DNA of 64,000 nucleotides from Candidatus Izimoplasma sp. ZiA1 (GTDB lineage Bacteria > Bacillota_I > Bacilli_A > Izemoplasmatales > Izemoplasmataceae): contig NQYJ01000005.1 in assembly GCA_002285055.1 (NCBI GenBank), forward strand, positions 35,897 to 99,896. The letters run 5' to 3'. The notes under the pieces are model-generated. The model saw nothing but the letters and a program-made list of their open reading frames with translations. It ran no database searches and was not told the origin of the DNA. A program made the translations under genes and the position numbers. This document shows positions 34,973-43,397 of this stretch, in pieces. Position 1 is the stretch's first letter, and each line of letters begins with the position of its first letter.

Positions 34973-36292
34973 ATGAAAAAAATATTTTTGTTAGGATTAA
35001 TGACTTTAAGTATATTTGCCCTAAGTGCATGTGGGGGTTCAGATGTACCTGAAGGAAAAATTGGAATTGAATTTTGGCATATGTCTCCAGTAGGTAGTGA
35101 ATCATATAGTGGTACAAAAGCGATCATTAATGATTTTAACGCAAGCCAAGATACTTATTATGTTAAGGGTGTTGGATTTAGTTTTTGGGATTATTGGGAC
35201 AAAGTAAATGTTGCAATAGCTTCAGATAACGCACCTGAAGTTGGTTTACATACACTTGATAACGTTATTTTAAGAGGATCAAATGGAGCACTATTTAACA
35301 TCTCAGATTTTATTCAAGATGATATAGATGCAGGACTTGGTGAGTTTGATTTAAGTGTATTTAATCAATCACAACTAGATTATGCAGAATATGATGGTGA
35401 TTTATTTGCTTTACCTTTTACAGCAACTACAAGAGTTCTTTATTACAACCTAGATATGTTTGCAGAAGTTGGATTAACAGAAGCAGATGTACCAACAACA
35501 TGGAGTGAACTTGAAACAGTTGCAGCACAACTTAATAAAACAGATGGTTCACAAATCTCTCAAATTGGATTTGATCCAACATATGGACAAGGAACTTATC
35601 ATGGGTTCTTATGGCAAAAAGGATTAGATTTCTTTGATGAAAATGGTGATCCGACATTAAACACTCAAGAACATATTGATGTACTTGATTGGATGATTAA
35701 CTTTAATAGTAGTTTCTCAAGAGCACAATTAAACTCATTTGGTGAAGCTAATCAAATATTAGGAATTGATCCATTTGCAGCTGGTAGAGTTGCGATGATG
35801 ATTGGGACTGATTCTTTATATGACACAATGAAACAAAATGGTGCTGATATTAATTATGGTGTAACACAAATCCCATTACCTGATGAAAATGGAATTAGAA
35901 CTAACTGGGGTAGTGGATTTAGTATTGAGTTATATGACAATAATGATAATAATCCAGAAAAAGCAAAAGGCTCTTGGGAATTCTTGAAATTCTTAATGAG
36001 TAAAGACATTCAAAAAAGATTCTGTGAAGCTAATGGATGGATTATGGCAAATAACGATGCTATGGAAGAACTAGTATTAGGAGATCCAATTAGAACAGCA
36101 ATTTTTAACGAAGTTCAATATGCAGTTGACAAAGTATATATTCCTTATGCACCAAACTGGCACGCTGCTGATTGGAAAACATATTATGATGAAGCGTTAG
36201 CAGGAACAATGACAGCAGAACAAACACTTGCAGCAGCTAGAGCTTTATATATTCAAAAACAAGAAAATTATAACGATATAAATAACGGTTAA
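34973..36292 (+). CDS. Extracellular carbohydrate-binding lipoprotein (CUT1 importer)
   Basis: A 439-residue solute-binding protein of family 1. Signal peptide with lipobox ALSAC (C20). The mature part starts IEFWHMSPVGSESYSG, and shows ALPFTATTRVLYYNLDMFAEVGL and FAAGRVAMMIGTDSLYD, typical of oligosaccharide-binding proteins. It captures the sugar outside the membrane and delivers it to the two permeases on either side. The ATG at 34973 follows AAGGAGTGA; the GTG at 34964 is within that site. Confidence 0.92.
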   Translation: MKKIFLLGLMTLSIFALSACGGSDVPEGKIGIEFWHMSPVGSESYSGTKAIINDFNASQDTYYVKGVGFSFWDYWDKVNVAIASDNAPEVGLHTLDNVILRGSNGALFNISDFIQDDIDAGLGEFDLSVFNQSQLDYAEYDGDLFALPFTATTRVLYYNLDMFAEVGLTEADVPTTWSELETVAAQLNKTDGSQISQIGFDPTYGQGTYHGFLWQKGLDFFDENGDPTLNTQEHIDVLDWMINFNSSFSRAQLNSFGEANQILGIDPFAAGRVAMMIGTDSLYDTMKQNGADINYGVTQIPLPDENGIRTNWGSGFSIELYDNNDNNPEKAKGSWEFLKFLMSKDIQKRFCEANGWIMANNDAMEELVLGDPIRTAIFNEVQYAVDKVYIPYAPNWHAADWKTYYDEALAGTMTAEQTLAAARALYIQKQENYNDINNG

Positions 36293-36320
36293 TTAATAAA
36301 TAAATGAATGGGTGATTTAC

Positions 36321-37265
36321 ATGGTAAAAAACAAAAAAATGAAAAAACAAAATAAAAAGCCTTCGATAAAAGGATTAAGACATGAAGAAAAAAGACTAGG
36401 GTATATTTTTGCATCACCTTGGTTAATTGGATTGTTTGTCTTTGGTGCATTCCCCTTAATATTTTCTTTGTACTTAAGCTTTACACAGTACGATATGGTT
36501 GGAGCACCAAGATTTATTGGGTTTGATAACTACAGAATATTATTAACAAATGATGTTTTGTTCTGGAAGAGTTTATTTAACACACTTTACCATGTTGCTA
36601 TCGCTGTACCTTTAGGGATTGTAGTAGGTGTTATACTTGCCCTTCTACTAAATACTAAAATTAAAGGTATGGGTATTTATAGAACTTTATACTACTTACC
36701 AAACGTAGTTAGTATCGTAGCAATGAGTTTATTATGGATGTGGTTATTCCAACCAAGTTTTGGTTTAGTAAATCAAATTTTACGACCATTTTATGATTTG
36801 TTTAATATGGAACCACTTGGATGGTATAAAGATGCAGACATATCAAAACTAACATTAATTATTATGGGACTATGGACTGCAGGAGGTTCAATGGTAATAT
36901 ATCTTGCCCAAATGCAAGATATACCAGGAGAACTATATGAAGCTGCAGATATTGATGGAGCAAACTGGTTTCAAAAAATAATAAAAATTACATTACCTTT
37001 AATGACACCATCAATCTTCTTTAACTTTATCATGGGTCTTATTGGAGGGTTCCAAGTTTTTACAACAGCATACATTATGACAGGTGGAGGCCCTTCAAGA
37101 AGTACTTACTACTATTCATATTATCTATTTGACAAAATGATTGCTGATAATGCAATGGGAAGTGCCAGTGCAATGGCATGGATATTAATGGTTATCACAT
37201 TAGTAATAACAATGTTAGCACTAATGTTAAACAAATACGTGTTCTATATGGGAGAACAAGATTAA
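36321..37265 (+). CDS. Carbohydrate ABC importer permease, MalF/CUT1 type
   Basis: A 314-residue permease with six membrane helices. Landmarks are ASPWLIGLFVFGAFPLIFSLYLSFT, the EAA loop ELYEAADIDGANWFQKIIKITLPLMTPSIFF, and TGGGPSRSTYYYSYYLF near the end. It pairs with the MalG-type subunit. A very basic N-terminal stretch (MVKNKKMKKQNKK) precedes the first helix. ATG at 36321 is favoured over GTG at 36312, which overlaps the ribosome binding site. No ATP-binding subunit gene accompanies the three importer genes; a shared MsmX/UgpC-like ATPase encoded elsewhere is the usual explanation. Confidence 0.92.
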   Translation: MVKNKKMKKQNKKPSIKGLRHEEKRLGYIFASPWLIGLFVFGAFPLIFSLYLSFTQYDMVGAPRFIGFDNYRILLTNDVLFWKSLFNTLYHVAIAVPLGIVVGVILALLLNTKIKGMGIYRTLYYLPNVVSIVAMSLLWMWLFQPSFGLVNQILRPFYDLFNMEPLGWYKDADISKLTLIIMGLWTAGGSMVIYLAQMQDIPGELYEAADIDGANWFQKIIKITLPLMTPSIFFNFIMGLIGGFQVFTTAYIMTGGGPSRSTYYYSYYLFDKMIADNAMGSASAMAWILMVITLVITMLALMLNKYVFYMGEQD

Positions 37266-37284
37266 AAATAGGAGGAATTAGAAA

Positions 37285-38106
37285 ATGAAAAGAGTTATTT
37301 CTTTATTAATCACATTAACATTGGTTTTCGCACTAGCTGGATGTTGGGCTGGTGAAGTATCAGTAGATACTACGTTTGAAAAAGACGGTTCAGGAACAAG
37401 AACAATTGTCTTAGCTGTAATGGATGATACATTATCTACAACACCAATAACAAATCCAGACGATCCTGATGGAACTGAAGGAAAAGGTGCAGTAATTAAT
37501 AATCAACATATTACTGGTGGAATCGCTGCTATTTATACATGGTTAGACGATAATGCTCCAACTTGGATGACAGTTGAAGCTATGACTACTGAAGGTGTAA
37601 CTAGATACTTCGAACTTAGTTATACATTCACTAGTTTTGAAGATTTCTTAGCTAAGTATGAAGAATTAGTAGATTTATCACCATCAGCTGCATGGGCTGA
37701 TTATACTGCAGATGAACTTCCAACATTTGAATGTGAAGGTTTATTTACAAACGCTTGTACATTTAATGAATCAATCGACCTTGTAAACGCAAGTTTAGAT
37801 TGGGCTGTTGATGGAATCTGGACAGACATTTATGATGAATCAACATTAGCTGGTTATGTTACAAAAGCTGATATCTCAGTATTATCAAGCTACAAAGTAA
37901 CATTAGGTGGAAAAGTTGTTGAAGAAGTTTCAGCATTTGATCCTGATGCAGTTGATGGAGAAGGAACAGGGAAAGTATTATATCCTACAGGCCCAACTTG
38001 GGAAGTAGTAGGAGAATTCCCTAACACTACTGCATATGTTATTACTGCTGTTATAGCTGTAGTAGTTGTTGCTGGTGGAGTATTAGTTGTTATCAAAAAA
38101 AAATAG
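37285..38106 (+). CDS. Lipoprotein with an extra C-terminal membrane helix, function unknown
   Basis: A 273-residue protein I cannot assign. It has a lipobox ALAGC (C20) and, unusually, also a C-terminal membrane helix (about 247-270, TAYVITAVIAVVVVAGGVLVVI) followed by three lysines. The region between is acidic and rich in Thr, Asp and Glu and contains four or more aromatic-rich stretches and two cysteines (about 151 and 158, CEGLFTNAC) that could form a disulfide. The pattern VSVDTTFEKDGSGTRTI resembles the start of small secreted lipoproteins of the LppM type, in which the same helix-lysine end also occurs. It stands between the importer and a YesL-like gene; a role in importer function is inference. 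Confidence 0.6.
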   Translation: MKRVISLLITLTLVFALAGCWAGEVSVDTTFEKDGSGTRTIVLAVMDDTLSTTPITNPDDPDGTEGKGAVINNQHITGGIAAIYTWLDDNAPTWMTVEAMTTEGVTRYFELSYTFTSFEDFLAKYEELVDLSPSAAWADYTADELPTFECEGLFTNACTFNESIDLVNASLDWAVDGIWTDIYDESTLAGYVTKADISVLSSYKVTLGGKVVEEVSAFDPDAVDGEGTGKVLYPTGPTWEVVGEFPNTTAYVITAVIAVVVVAGGVLVVIKKK

Positions 38107-38116
38107 TTTAAACTAA

Positions 38117-38151
38117 AAAGATAGCACTTTTACTTAAAAGGTGCTATCTTT
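38117..38151 (+). terminator. Hairpin between the lipoprotein and YesL-like genes
   Basis: AAAGATAGCACTTTT (38117-38131) and AAAAGGTGCTATCTTT (38136-38151) pair with one extra G. Only three T follow on the right, so termination may be partial. Confidence 0.65.
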
Positions 38152-38173
38152 AACAATGTAAGGAGGTCTTAAA

Positions 38174-38788
38174 ATGAAATTAGATCTAAAAGACTTTTAT
38201 CGAATTTTATCTTACTACATACTATTAAACTTATTAGTACTAGGAATCAGTTTTATCGGATTTTTAATCCCTTTTGGAGCTGCATTAACAGCTAGTTATA
38301 ATGTAAGTTTTAAACTACTTGATACTAAAAGACAGACTTATGTTGTTAAGGATTTTTTTAGTAGTTTTAAAAAGAACTTTATCCCAGCAACTTTGTATTA
38401 TTTAATTATTGTTTTATTATTAACTGGATTATTTTTTATGCACAACTACGCAGTTAATACCGATTCAACAATTTTAAGAGTTTCTGTGTATATCGCAGTG
38501 TTTGAGATTGTAATTGTAAGTAATTACTTCTTTGCTGTACTCGCAATATTTAAAGGTAACTTTACTACCCTTGTCAAAAATTCAATGTTGCTTGCTCATA
38601 CACAGTTGCTAACAACTTTAAAAATGCTTGGGACAAACGCTTTAATGTTATTATTATTTTTTAGAGTTCATTCAATGACATTATTAATAATGATTGCGTT
38701 ATATGTATTCTTAAACGCATTTCATTTAAGAAAACTATTTGATTTATTAATCAACAAAACAGTAGGTGAAAAAGATGAATTACATTAA
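38174..38788 (+). CDS. YesL-like (DUF624) membrane protein
   Basis: A 204-residue membrane protein with about five helices. The start DFYRILSYYILLNLLVLGISFIGFLIPFGAALTASYNVSFKLLD and KDFFSSFKKNFIPATLYYLI match the YesL/DUF624 family, whose genes are commonly next to CUT1 sugar importers and YesMN regulators in Firmicutes. Its molecular role is not known; an accessory function for the importer is usually assumed from location. AAGGAGG precedes the ATG. It overlaps the GTG upstream of the PMI fusion gene. Confidence 0.8.
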   Translation: MKLDLKDFYRILSYYILLNLLVLGISFIGFLIPFGAALTASYNVSFKLLDTKRQTYVVKDFFSSFKKNFIPATLYYLIIVLLLTGLFFMHNYAVNTDSTILRVSVYIAVFEIVIVSNYFFAVLAIFKGNFTTLVKNSMLLAHTQLLTTLKMLGTNALMLLLFFRVHSMTLLIMIALYVFLNAFHLRKLFDLLINKTVGEKDELH

Positions 38789-40517
38789 TTTTAAATCTCA
38801 ATACGATTTATCACCAAAAATTCATATTTCAGGTGAAAATAAAATAATTAAAGGGTACAAAAATATTCATAATTATATCAAAAAAGATACATCAAAACAT
38901 GTCTTTGTTTTTGAATGTTATCCAGGTGTTAGATATGAAGAAATTGAACAAGAATTATTTAGTTTGTTCAATAATTCTACAATAATTAATGTTGATAATT
39001 ATGCTAAAAGCAATGACGAAATTAATTTAATGTTTAGTGAATATCTAACAGATGATCGTGTCTTTGGTTATATGAACGATCTTGATGTACTTGACCTTTA
39101 TAGTAAAGAAAACCAGTTAAAAATTTTAGACTTAGTTAACCAATCTACAAACAATGTAATTGTTTATGGATTTGGGGCTAGTCAGTTAGTTAAAGCCGAT
39201 ACTTTAGCAATTTTTGACATGGCTCGTTGGGAAATTCAAAAACGTCTTAGAAGTCATGAAATGAGCAATTGGCGACAAAATGATTATGATCTTGATATTT
39301 TAAGAAAATACAAACGTGGATTTTTTATAGAATGGCGTATTGCAGATAAAATCAAAGACAAATTGTATAATGAAATAGATTATTATATTGATACTAATAA
39401 ATACAATGATCCCAAAATGATCACAGGGGATGAGTTTACAAACGCCTTAAAACACGCTTCAACTAAACCATTTAGATTAGTGCCATACTTTGATACAGGA
39501 GTTTGGGGCGGTCAGTGGATGAAAGAGGTTTGTAATCTTGATAAAAACGCTGTTAACTACGCTTGGTGTTTTGATGGTGTACCTGAGGAAAATTCGATTT
39601 ACTTAGAGTTTGGAGATGACTATATAGAGTCACCTTCAATTAACTTAGTTTTATATCAACCTCACAATTTACTTGGTGAAAAAATTGTTGATAAATACGG
39701 AAAAGAGTTTCCTATTAGATTTGACTTTTTAGATACTGTAGAAGGCGGTAATTTATCTCTTCAAGTTCATCCGTTAGAGTCATATATAAAAGATAAATTT
39801 AATATGAAATATACACAAGATGAAAGTTATTATATATTATATGCAAAAGAAGATGCTAAAGTCTTTTTAGGGCTAAAAGATAATATTGATAAAGATGAGT
39901 TATTAAAAGACTTAGAAAATGCTAATAAAGGATTATACCCTTTCCCAAATGAATTATATATTAATGAGTTTAAAGCTAAAAAACATGATCACTTCTTAAT
40001 CCCAGCAGGAACAATTCATTGTTCTGGTTCAAACGCTATGGTTTTAGAGATAAGTGCTACGCCTTATATCTTTACATTTAAATTATGGGACTGGGGTCGC
40101 CTTGGGTTAGATGGGATTCCAAGACCTGTTCATATTAATCATGGAAAAGAAGTAATTCAGTATGATCGTACTACAAAATGGGTAGAAGATAATTTAGTTA
40201 ACCATTTTGAGAAACTATATGAAGATGAAAATACCTTAATCGAAAAAACAGGTTTACATGCTTTAGAACCAATCGAGACAATCAGACATTGTAGTGATTT
40301 ACCAGTTATGCACGAGGCAAACAAATCAGTTCATGTTATGAATCTTGTTGATGGTGAGGAAGCTATCATCAAAAGTCCAAGTAATGATTTTGAACCATTT
40401 GTTATTCACTATGCTGAAACAGTAATCATTCCAGCTAGTATTAATGAATATACTGTATCTCCACATGGACCTTCAAAAGGTAAAAAAGTAACAACATTAA
40501 AAGCTTATATTAAATAG
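38775..40517 (+). CDS. Fusion of a degenerate kinase-like domain and mannose-6-phosphate isomerase
   Basis: A 580-residue protein. Residues about 200-580 are a class I PMI: WGGQWM, LSLQVHPLE (Q-x-H), DESYYIL (E), IPAGTIHCSG (H), FTFKLWDWGRLG. Residues 1-195 resemble a nucleoside or phosphoribulokinase-like P-loop domain (VFVFECYPGVRYEEI, NNVIVYGFGASQLV, IFDMARWEIQKRLR), but the P-loop lacks the G-x4-GK-S/T signature, having YPGVRYEE at that place, so ATP hydrolysis is doubtful. Long PMIs of about 590 residues with such an N-terminal part occur in other bacteria. It may isomerise mannose-6-phosphate or a related sugar phosphate. ATG at 38775 is chosen; GTG at 38766 is in the ribosome binding site. 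Confidence 0.8.
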   Translation: MNYINFKSQYDLSPKIHISGENKIIKGYKNIHNYIKKDTSKHVFVFECYPGVRYEEIEQELFSLFNNSTIINVDNYAKSNDEINLMFSEYLTDDRVFGYMNDLDVLDLYSKENQLKILDLVNQSTNNVIVYGFGASQLVKADTLAIFDMARWEIQKRLRSHEMSNWRQNDYDLDILRKYKRGFFIEWRIADKIKDKLYNEIDYYIDTNKYNDPKMITGDEFTNALKHASTKPFRLVPYFDTGVWGGQWMKEVCNLDKNAVNYAWCFDGVPEENSIYLEFGDDYIESPSINLVLYQPHNLLGEKIVDKYGKEFPIRFDFLDTVEGGNLSLQVHPLESYIKDKFNMKYTQDESYYILYAKEDAKVFLGLKDNIDKDELLKDLENANKGLYPFPNELYINEFKAKKHDHFLIPAGTIHCSGSNAMVLEISATPYIFTFKLWDWGRLGLDGIPRPVHINHGKEVIQYDRTTKWVEDNLVNHFEKLYEDENTLIEKTGLHALEPIETIRHCSDLPVMHEANKSVHVMNLVDGEEAIIKSPSNDFEPFVIHYAETVIIPASINEYTVSPHGPSKGKKVTTLKAYIK

Positions 40518-40528
40518 GAGTGATTAAC

Positions 40529-41257
40529 ATGCCATATATTATTATCGGGATATTAGTTTTAGTTTGTATATATTTAATCTATATGATTACTAAAATTAAA
40601 ACTAAAACAACAAACACAATATTTGAAATGTTCTTAAGTGGAGCATATGAAGAACGTGTTAAATGGTTTAACACAATGAACAAATACTATAAAAAAAGAC
40701 CTACAGTATTTGTTGGTGATTCAATAACACAAGAATTCCAATTAACTGAAGTTTATAATGAATTTTTAGTCGCTAATAGAGGTATTGGTGGTGACACTAC
40801 AAGTGGAATCTTAAAAAGAATGAAAGAATCTATTTATGATCTTAAACCACATCAAATGTTTTTATTAATTGGTACAAATGATTTAGAACTAACAAACTTA
40901 TTACCTCATGAAATCGCTAAAAACATTGCTGAGATTGTTATTAAGACTAAAGATAAAATTCCTGACATTGAAATCATCTTAGTTTCAGTTTACCCAGTAG
41001 GTGATGCCTCACTTCCAAATATGGACGCTGTAACTATTGGTAAAAGAACTAATAAAGATATTGTAACTTTAAATTCATTCATTATGTCAATCGCTAAAGA
41101 ACATAAATGTCAGTATTTAAACATTTATGATGCTTTAGTAGATAACACAAATCACATTCATCCAGGCTTCACACGAGAAGGTCTTCATCTATCCCAAAAA
41201 GGATATGAACACATTGAAAACCATTTTCGTATTCTACTAAAAAAAGCACATAACTAA
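40529..41257 (+). CDS. SGNH/GDSL-family hydrolase, membrane-anchored
   Basis: A 242-residue protein. An N-terminal hydrophobic helix (about 1-20, IIIGILVLVCIYLIYMI) should anchor it. The SGNH blocks follow: block I VFVGDSITQEF with the nucleophile Ser, block II NRGIGGDTTSG, block III IGTNDLE, and block V EGLHLSQKGYEHI with the catalytic His. The aspartate normally two residues before that His (D-x-x-H) is Glu here. Such enzymes remove acetyl or acyl groups from sugars or lipids. As the last gene of the glycan island, deacetylation of a sugar is a reasonable guess. Confidence 0.85.
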   Translation: MPYIIIGILVLVCIYLIYMITKIKTKTTNTIFEMFLSGAYEERVKWFNTMNKYYKKRPTVFVGDSITQEFQLTEVYNEFLVANRGIGGDTTSGILKRMKESIYDLKPHQMFLLIGTNDLELTNLLPHEIAKNIAEIVIKTKDKIPDIEIILVSVYPVGDASLPNMDAVTIGKRTNKDIVTLNSFIMSIAKEHKCQYLNIYDALVDNTNHIHPGFTREGLHLSQKGYEHIENHFRILLKKAHN

Positions 41258-41267
41258 GTGCTTTTTT
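41240..41267 (+). terminator. Terminator of the glycan island
   Basis: AAAAAAGCAC (41240-41249) pairs with GTGCTTTTTT (41258-41267). The SGNH gene stop is in the 8-nt loop. Confidence 0.85.
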
Positions 41268-41277
41268 ATTTTCTTAG

Positions 41278-41283
41278 TATAAT
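41278..41283 (+). promoter_or_regulatory. -10 box of msrB
   Basis: A perfect TATAAT 18 bp before the msrB start. No good -35 box; the preceding bases belong to the terminator of the upstream gene. Confidence 0.45.
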
Positions 41284-41300
41284 AAAGGAGAGGTGATAAT

Positions 41301-41738
41301 ATGAAATATGAAAAAGAGATTAAAAAACTTAATCAAATCCAATATGATGTAACCCAAAAAAACAAAACAGAAAGTCCTTTTAGTAATCAATATGACCAAG
41401 AGTTTAATGATGGGATTTATGTTGATATAGTTTCAGGTAAACCATTATTTTCCTCACTAGATAAATTTGATGCTCATTGTGGATGGCCTTCATTTATTAA
41501 ACCACTTGATGAAAACGAAATAACAAAAAAAGATGATTTAACACATAATATGATCCGCACAGAAGTTCGCAGTACTGATGCTAATTCACATCTAGGACAC
41601 GTTTTTGATGATGGGCCTAATGGAAACCTAAGATACTGTATAAACTCTGCTAGTTTAAAGTTTATAAAAAAAGAAGATTTAAAAAAAGAAGGATACAAAG
41701 AGTACCTAAAATTATTTAAAAAATCACACTTATTATAA
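41301..41738 (+). CDS. msrB: Peptide-methionine (R)-S-oxide reductase
   Basis: MsrB reduces the R epimer of methionine sulfoxide in proteins. The 145-residue length is normal. It shows CGWPSF (60-65), GHVFDDGP (99-106) and the catalytic [11 protein letters not shown] with C113. The two CxxC pairs that bind zinc in many MsrB proteins are not present. C60 is in the place that can serve as resolving cysteine in such forms. It is transcribed alone between two terminators and is unlikely to belong to the sugar islands around it. Confidence 0.95.
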   Translation: MKYEKEIKKLNQIQYDVTQKNKTESPFSNQYDQEFNDGIYVDIVSGKPLFSSLDKFDAHCGWPSFIKPLDENEITKKDDLTHNMIRTEVRSTDANSHLGHVFDDGPNGNLRYCINSASLKFIKKEDLKKEGYKEYLKLFKKSHLL

Positions 41739-41753
41739 ATAAGTGTTTTTTTT
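41726..41753 (+). terminator. Terminator of msrB
   Basis: A 9-bp stem, ACACTTATT (41726-41734) and AATAAGTGT (41738-41746), 3-nt gap, followed by eight T. The stop codon lies at the loop. Confidence 0.85.
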
Positions 41754-41759
41754 AATAAC

Positions 41760-41787
41760 TTGTAGAATAAAAAAATAATGATAAAAT
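41760..41787 (+). promoter_or_regulatory. Promoter of the YesN/YesM-like operon
   Basis: TTGTAG at 41760-41765, 16-bp spacer and TAAAAT at 41782-41787 preceded by TGA (extended -10). The start codon is at 41811. Confidence 0.6.
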
Positions 41788-41810
41788 GAGTTTAATAAGT
41801 AGGTGATTAC

Positions 41811-43397
41811 ATGGAAAAAATATACACAATAATTTTAGTAGATGATGAAGATGATGTTCGCGGTAGATTAGTATCTAAAATATCTCAAAATTCTAATTTT
41901 AAAGTCTTAGGAAGTGCAAGTAATGGTTATGATGCACTTGAGCTTATCGAAAAACTAAGCCCTGATATTGTTATAACAGACATCAAAATGCCGTTTATCA
42001 ACGGAATTGAACTGACAAAGATAATTAGAAGAGATTTTCCTAAAATTAAAATAGCCTTTGTTAGTGGATATGATGAATTTGAGTATGCAAGAGAAGCAAT
42101 AGAGTTAAGTGTAGTAAGCTTTTTAATGAAACCAGTCACAGTTGATGATATTAATGAGTTTTTATCCAAATTAAAAACGAAACTAGATGAAGAACATAGT
42201 TTCTTATATGACGAAACTAAACTTCAAAACCTTTATGATGCAAGTAAACCGATTCTTGTTGAAAACATATTTAAATCAATGTTATATCAAGATAAAATCA
42301 CAGATGATACAATAAAGCAATTTAAGTTTCTAGATATCTTTTTCACTGGGAATAAATTCTTATTAATTAACCTAATGTTTAATAGTAGCGATGATATCGC
42401 TGCATTCGAAAAAAAACGAATATTCTTAAATAATTTAATAGAAACATCATTTAATAAGTACTCTTTTGTTAAATCAATGCGTTTAAACAAAAACACTTTA
42501 ATCTTAATTAATGCTAGTAATCTCTTTATTAGAGATGTTGAAAGCATCCTTTACGAAATTATTATTAGGATGAATGAGTTTAGTAATATCAAACTCCAAG
42601 TTGGAGTAAGTGATATTTTCACTGACTTAAAGGAGTTTTCTTATGCTTTTGAAAGAGCTTCTAAAGCTCTAGAAGCTACAAAATACCTAAATGTTGGTGA
42701 TATTGTCTTGTATAAGGATATTTGTGATAAAAAGAAAATTGACTTATCGATATCTAAAGATCAAATGCGCGACATTCGATATATTTTTAAACACGGTTCA
42801 AAAAAAGAAAGAGAAGATTTAATAAAAAAATTAACAACAAGCACACTTATAGAACAAAACTCAATAATTAATCATCAATATTATGTTGCTAATATAATTA
42901 GTTTTATATATGATTTTGCTTTGAGTTTAAATATTGATATATCGCAAATAGCAAACGAAAACTTAATGGATACACTAATGAGTTTTAATGATTTAAAGCA
43001 AATTTTAGAGTATAGTGAGGAAATAATCTTAAAGATCAGAAATTATAATAAAGATAATACAAAAAACAAAGCTGACGATACATTATCACAAATAATAGAG
43101 TATATAGATAATAATTTTGAAGACCCACAAATAAACTTAGAAAGTATTTGTGATAAATTTCAAATAAGTGTTTCATATATGTCAATGATATTTAAGAAAG
43201 AAAAACAAACAACATTTACCAAATATCTAGTAGCGTTAAGAATGGAAAAAGCGATGGAGTTATTAAAATATAAAACAGATAAAATAATCGAGATATCTGA
43301 ACAAGTAGGATATAACGAAGTATATTATTTTAGCCATTCATTTAAGAAATACACAGGATATTCTCCAAAAGAGTATAGGAATAATGAAAAAAATTAA
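41811..43397 (+). CDS. Response regulator with AraC-type DNA-binding domain (YesN-like)
   Basis: A 528-residue regulator. The receiver domain (about 5-125) has the acidic pair D11-D12, phospho-acceptor D57 in ITDIKMP, and the lysine in FLMKPV. The long middle region (about 130-410) is typical of the YesN group. The C-terminal 100 residues contain two helix-turn-helix motifs (QINLESICDKFQISVSYMSMIFKKE and IIEISEQVGYNEVYYFSHSFKK). It would bind promoters of a sugar importer when phosphorylated by the kinase encoded next, with which it overlaps by 14 bases. Confidence 0.93.
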   Translation: MEKIYTIILVDDEDDVRGRLVSKISQNSNFKVLGSASNGYDALELIEKLSPDIVITDIKMPFINGIELTKIIRRDFPKIKIAFVSGYDEFEYAREAIELSVVSFLMKPVTVDDINEFLSKLKTKLDEEHSFLYDETKLQNLYDASKPILVENIFKSMLYQDKITDDTIKQFKFLDIFFTGNKFLLINLMFNSSDDIAAFEKKRIFLNNLIETSFNKYSFVKSMRLNKNTLILINASNLFIRDVESILYEIIIRMNEFSNIKLQVGVSDIFTDLKEFSYAFERASKALEATKYLNVGDIVLYKDICDKKKIDLSISKDQMRDIRYIFKHGSKKEREDLIKKLTTSTLIEQNSIINHQYYVANIISFIYDFALSLNIDISQIANENLMDTLMSFNDLKQILEYSEEIILKIRNYNKDNTKNKADDTLSQIIEYIDNNFEDPQINLESICDKFQISVSYMSMIFKKEKQTTFTKYLVALRMEKAMELLKYKTDKIIEISEQVGYNEVYYFSHSFKKYTGYSPKEYRNNEKN

